A DNA stretch of 9,985 bases, taken from positions 1 to 9,985 of the forward strand of contig CAAGDZ010000062.1 of the NCBI GenBank assembly GCA_900768735.1. Direction: 5' to 3'. Below are positions 7,734 to 9,985 of the stretch, piece after piece. A program made the position numbers and the translations under genes. The DNA comes from Oscillospiraceae bacterium (lineage in GTDB: Bacteria > Bacillota > Clostridia > Oscillospirales > Ruminococcaceae). Numbering within the stretch: position 1 is the first letter of the stretch; every line of letters starts with the position of its first letter. Below the pieces are notes generated by a model, which was not told the origin of the DNA, did not search any database, and worked only from the letters and a program-made list of their open reading frames with translations.

Positions 7734-7761
7734 GCCGCGGTAAGGCGGCACTTCGGCAAAA
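7730..7761 (-). promoter_or_regulatory. Two overlapping, mutually exclusive hairpins abutting the exonuclease RBS
   Basis: On the minus strand, TGCCGC and GCGGCA (plus-strand 7745-7750 and 7733-7738) form a 6-bp GC-rich stem with loop CTTACC. Alternatively TTTTGCCG (7754-7761) pairs with CGGCAAAA (7730-7737) as an 8-bp stem with a 16-nt loop. Both use the same 3' arm, whose A-run overlaps the start of the Shine-Dalgarno site. No T-run follows, so it is not a terminator. It may tune translation of the exonuclease; this is inference from pairing alone. Confidence 0.35.
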
Positions 7762-7763
7762 TC

Positions 7764-7793
7764 GATATATTGCCGGATTTATAAACGCGACAA
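7764..7793 (-). promoter_or_regulatory. Weak candidate promoter in the thyA-exonuclease gap
   Basis: TTGTCG (7788-7793) and TATATC (7764-7769) on the minus strand resemble -35 and -10 boxes, four matches of six each, with an 18-bp spacer. The 111-nt gap has room for a promoter and shows no thyA terminator. Matches this weak arise often by chance. Confidence 0.18.
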
Positions 7794-7828
7794 GCCCCAT
7801 ATTTAATACAGGGCGGTTATATGCGTGT

Positions 7829-8656
7829 TTAAATCGCTACCTCGATTTTCTCATCAAAATCGTGGTATTTGTAATCAATCAGCGTAAAGCTGTTTTTGGT
7901 AAATTTATAAAAATCGGTTATATCTTCAACCTGCATTTTCGGTGCGGGATAAGGCTCTTTTTCTATCATGCGCTTTACCGCGTCGATGTGTCTGTCGTAG
8001 ATATGCGCGTCGGCGATGACATGCACAAGCTCACCAGCTTCAAGTCCCGACGCCTTAGCGAACATGATAAGAAGCGCCGCATACTGACACACGTTCCAGT
8101 TATTCGCGGTGAGCATATCCTGCGAGCGCTGATTCAGTATCGCGTTAAGCGTGTTTCCGCTTACGTTGAAGGTCATGCTGTAGGCGCAGGGGGCAAGACC
8201 CATTTCGTGCAGCTCCTTATGATTATACATATTTGTCATAATCCGCCTGCTCGCCTTGTTGTGCTTCAAGTCGTAAAGCACCCTGTCCACCTGGTCAAAC
8301 TCGCCCTCGGGGTAGACGCTTTTCTGCCCGAGCTGATAGCCGTACGCCTTGCCTATCGTGCCGTTTTCGTCTGCCCACGCGTCCCAGATATGAGTCGAAA
8401 GCTCGTCTACGCGGTTACTCTTCTTCTGGTAAATCCAAAGTATCTCCTCAATACACGAGCGGTAAAAGATGCGCCTGAGCGTCATTATCGGAAATTCCTC
8501 GCGCAAATCGTAGCGGTTTACCACGCAGAACTTTTTCACGGTATGTGCGGGCGTACCGTCCTCCCAGTGCGGGCGCACATCGAGGTCGGTATCCCATACG
8601 CCGTTTTCGATAATATCACGGCAGTTTTCTATAAAATACTTATCTGCTAAACTCAT
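7829..8656 (-). CDS. thyA: Thymidylate synthase (folate-dependent, ThyA)
   Basis: ThyA methylates dUMP to dTMP using 5,10-methylenetetrahydrofolate, giving dihydrofolate. The 275-residue protein is full length. Diagnostic parts: DGTPAHT (33-39), HIWDAWADENGTIGKAYGYQLG region (89-110), DQVDRVLYDL (121-130), SRRI (136-139), catalytic Cys157 in LAPCAYSMTF, QRSQDM with Arg177/Asp180, Asn188 in NNWNVCQY (dUMP binding), DAHIYDRH with His218 and Tyr220, and a C-terminal hydrophobic VAI. The PCAY form at the active site, instead of the PPCH of E. coli, recalls Bacillus subtilis ThyA (PCVY) and many clostridial enzymes. No dihydrofolate reductase gene lies beside it in this window. The start is ATG at 8656; a TAA lies in frame two codons upstream, so no longer form is possible. 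The Shine-Dalgarno TAAGGA (8670-8675) is 13 bases away, unusually far. It lies 29 nt after the upstream gene. Confidence 0.97.
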   Translation of the reverse strand: MSLADKYFIENCRDIIENGVWDTDLDVRPHWEDGTPAHTVKKFCVVNRYDLREEFPIMTLRRIFYRSCIEEILWIYQKKSNRVDELSTHIWDAWADENGTIGKAYGYQLGQKSVYPEGEFDQVDRVLYDLKHNKASRRIMTNMYNHKELHEMGLAPCAYSMTFNVSGNTLNAILNQRSQDMLTANNWNVCQYAALLIMFAKASGLEAGELVHVIADAHIYDRHIDAVKRMIEKEPYPAPKMQVEDITDFYKFTKNSFTLIDYKYHDFDEKIEVAI

Positions 8657-8669
8657 ATATTATTTACTA

Positions 8670-8675
8670 TCCTTA
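8670..8675 (-). promoter_or_regulatory. Distant ribosome binding site of thyA
   Basis: The minus strand reads TAAGGA, then 13 mostly A/T bases, then ATG. The spacing is longer than the 5-9 bases seen for most other genes here, which may lower translation. An in-frame TAA just upstream excludes a nearer alternative start. Confidence 0.55.
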
Positions 8676-8685
8676 GAATTTCGCC

Positions 8686-9897
8686 TTAGATTTTCGCAAG
8701 CAGCTTGGTAGTAGAGAAGTCTACCTCGTCAAAGCTGCGGCTCTCAAACATATTAAGGCTGTCTATTCCGCTCATGTTGTAGATGTTTACACCTGCGCTT
8801 GCGGCGTAGGTCTTTACGTTTTTGAGCAGGGTCTGCGCCGCCTCGGGATAGTCATAGCTCTTTTGACCGTTTACCAGAGCCTCGCCGTAGCTTGTTATCT
8901 GCGCGTCATATATGCCGTCAAAGCCGTAGATATATATTTCGCTGAAGCCCTCATAAAGCGCGAGCTGAAGCGCGATATACAAATCGTCTATTCTGCGCAG
9001 AGCCTCATCGTGCTGTGTAGAGCCGAAGGACGGGAGCTGGGGTATAAAGCCGCTGCCCATTATGTTGAAATATGTCGGCTTTTTGGAAAACTTATCCTCA
9101 AATACCTTTACATCACTTGCGATAAAGCACTCCATGCCCTCGATGTATTTGCCGTTGCCGAGATAGTGCTCGGAGTTTGACAGAATGTACTGCGAGGGGC
9201 GAAGCGGGGTCTTTGTGAAAAAGCTGCATATTCCGTTATATGCTATGCACTTTTCGTTCAGCATAACGTTTATTTCTTCAAGCTTTACACCCTTTTTATA
9301 GCCGAGGATAAAGCAACGCTGACCTGCAAATTTATCCTTAAAGCTTTTCAGCTGGGCCTCGGTGCGCTTTACCGGCGCTTCGAGCTTTGACTGCGCGGAC
9401 TTGTCGGATACCTTGAACATAGAGCCTTTAAGCTTCATGTATGTGCCGAGCAGACCCGCAGGCTTGTTCATCAGACAGTAGTCGCGCTCTGTATAGCCGT
9501 ACTGCTGTAACCTTTTTTCTATGGACTGTGCGCTTCCGACACGGCCGGTAAGTCCCTTTAAATAAACCTCAAGCTCGTCATAAGAAGATGTAACCAGTAT
9601 ATAATACGCCTTTGACTTGCCGTTAAGCTCGGTTATGCTCCTAAGCGTATCGTCGCCGGGTCTTAAAGTCCTTTCGTCATTGGTCGCGATAAATGCGGTC
9701 TCGGGGACGCGCACGCCCTTTTTTCTGAGCTGTACAAGGGTCTTTTTGAGTATCTCCGCGTTTACGCCGTCACCGTCGCCGAGTATTACAAGCTTGCGCT
9801 GACCGATTATCTCAATGTTTGAGATAATGTGCTTTTTATAGGTCTGCGCCTTGAACATTTTCGTAAGCTTGCTCTGGGTAAGAGAATCATAAGTCAT
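8686..9897 (-). CDS. Two-domain protein, C-terminal half DUF115/MptE-like; function unknown
   Basis: I do not recognise a named gene. Numbered from ATG 9897 the product has 403 residues. The first part (about 33-150) looks Rossmann-like: a KLVILGDGDGVNAE strand-loop-helix at 35-48, then alternating beta/alpha segments. The second part (about 185-403) has the layout of DUF115 (6-hydroxymethylpterin diphosphokinase MptE-like) proteins of surface-polysaccharide loci: KFAGQRCFILG (189-199), RPSQYILSN (233-241), GFSEIYIYGFDGIY (317-330), and the closing VNIYNMSGIDSLNMF (370-384), comparable to the family's IKIYNATRGGKLEVF. The usual glycine-rich GNGPSL after the first strand reads GYKKGVKL, so nucleotide binding may be altered or lost. 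An ATG at 9942 would add 15 basic residues but lacks a ribosome binding site; AGGAGA at 9907-9912 lies nine bases from ATG 9897. There is no signal peptide or membrane segment. It lies 29 nt before thyA; the family link is moderate, the function open. Confidence 0.6.
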   Translation of the reverse strand: MTYDSLTQSKLTKMFKAQTYKKHIISNIEIIGQRKLVILGDGDGVNAEILKKTLVQLRKKGVRVPETAFIATNDERTLRPGDDTLRSITELNGKSKAYYILVTSSYDELEVYLKGLTGRVGSAQSIEKRLQQYGYTERDYCLMNKPAGLLGTYMKLKGSMFKVSDKSAQSKLEAPVKRTEAQLKSFKDKFAGQRCFILGYKKGVKLEEINVMLNEKCIAYNGICSFFTKTPLRPSQYILSNSEHYLGNGKYIEGMECFIASDVKVFEDKFSKKPTYFNIMGSGFIPQLPSFGSTQHDEALRRIDDLYIALQLALYEGFSEIYIYGFDGIYDAQITSYGEALVNGQKSYDYPEAAQTLLKNVKTYAASAGVNIYNMSGIDSLNMFESRSFDEVDFSTTKLLAKI

Positions 9898-9985
9898 ACA
9901 AATACATCTCCTGTTCGTTTTTGCCTTTGCCTTTCGGCTCATCAGTCGGTTTCACTTAATATGAACATATCATAGATAACCTTTA
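9898..9985 (-). other. Leader of the MptE-like gene at the window edge
   Basis: These 88 nt hold no gene. On the minus strand an AT-rich stretch includes TATGAT (a possible -10 box; its -35 would fall at or beyond the edge). It is followed by a small GNRA hairpin GCC-GAAA-GGC (plus-strand 9929-9938) and a purine-rich run leading to the ribosome binding site. Whether a promoter or an upstream cotranscribed gene lies beyond the edge cannot be told. Confidence 0.3.
9907..9912 (-). promoter_or_regulatory. Ribosome binding site choosing the internal ATG of the MptE-like gene
   Basis: The minus strand reads AGGAGA, nine bases before ATG 9897. The upstream ATG at 9942 is preceded by AAACCGACTG, with no Shine-Dalgarno match, so the shorter 403-residue form is preferred. 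Confidence 0.65.

Noticed and set aside
7718..7759. Longer exonuclease beginning at ATG 7759 (325 residues)
   Set aside because: The extra 14 codons contain the hairpin and the strong AAAAGGAGGT site, and relatives begin close to the VLDMEW motif, so TTG 7717 is preferred.
7790..7820. GCCC...GGGC inverted repeat after thyA as a terminator
   Set aside because: The stem has only four G-C pairs, a 13-nt loop and no T-run, too weak for a rho-independent terminator.
7862..8650. Long plus-strand open frame (262 codons) opposite thyA
   Set aside because: It mirrors thyA almost end to end, has no recognisable protein features, and is explained by the codon pattern of the real gene on the other strand.
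9922..9945. Hammerhead-like string CTGATGAGCCGAAAGGC on the minus strand ahead of the MptE-like gene
   Set aside because: It matches the CUGAUGA core and a GAAA-capped stem II, but the required GAA after stem II reads AAA, and I find no stems I and III or cleavage site around it. It is most likely coincidence.
1..9985. Defence system, mobile element, CRISPR array, tRNA or rRNA
   Set aside because: No repeats with spacers, transposase or integrase motifs, terminal inverted repeats or RNA gene patterns are visible; all sizeable coding space is taken by seven intact or edge-cut minus-strand genes.

Overview
The window looks like an ordinary chromosomal stretch of a Gram-positive anaerobe of the class Clostridia, most likely an Oscillospiraceae/Ruminococcus-type gut bacterium. 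The reasons are the adjacent pth-mfd pair, Shine-Dalgarno sites of the AAAGGA/AGGAGG type before every gene, a Pth with a short N-terminal extension ending in PTGPVEY, a short (about 490-residue) MalQ, and a ThyA of the Bacillus ThyA type. The genus assignment is inference from remembered family patterns, not from a search.

All seven protein genes lie on the minus strand, so the reading order runs from the right edge to the left: (1) 9897-8686, a two-domain protein whose C-terminal half resembles the DUF115/MptE-like family; (2) 8656-7829, thymidylate synthase thyA; (3) 7717-6782, a DEDDh 3'-5' exonuclease of the KapD type with a possible zinc module at its C-terminus, starting at TTG; (4) 6713-5190, a cytoplasmic sialate O-acetylesterase-family enzyme; (5) 5162-3684, 4-alpha-glucanotransferase malQ; (6) 3658-3029, peptidyl-tRNA hydrolase pth; (7) 3004-1, mfd, cut by the left window edge after its TRG motif. 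I read Mfd through its middle and both ends without finding a frameshift.

Gaps between the genes are about 29, 111, 68, 24, 25 and 24 nt. The last four genes (esterase, malQ, pth, mfd) are packed as an operon would be. The 111-nt and 68-nt gaps are the only places with room for regulation: the first holds two mutually exclusive hairpins touching the ribosome binding site, and the second holds a 25-bp AT-rich dyad. I see no convincing rho-independent terminator anywhere, so long read-through transcripts are plausible.

Functionally the window joins carbohydrate use in the cytoplasm (deacetylation of imported sugars or oligosaccharides, maltodextrin disproportionation) with housekeeping (dTMP synthesis, peptidyl-tRNA recycling, transcription-coupled repair). 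There are no RNA genes, mobile elements, CRISPR arrays or recognisable attachment sites, and no gap longer than 111 nt between genes. I do not see an undescribed multi-gene system. The least explained item is the MptE-like protein at the right edge, whose usual glycine-rich motif has been replaced.
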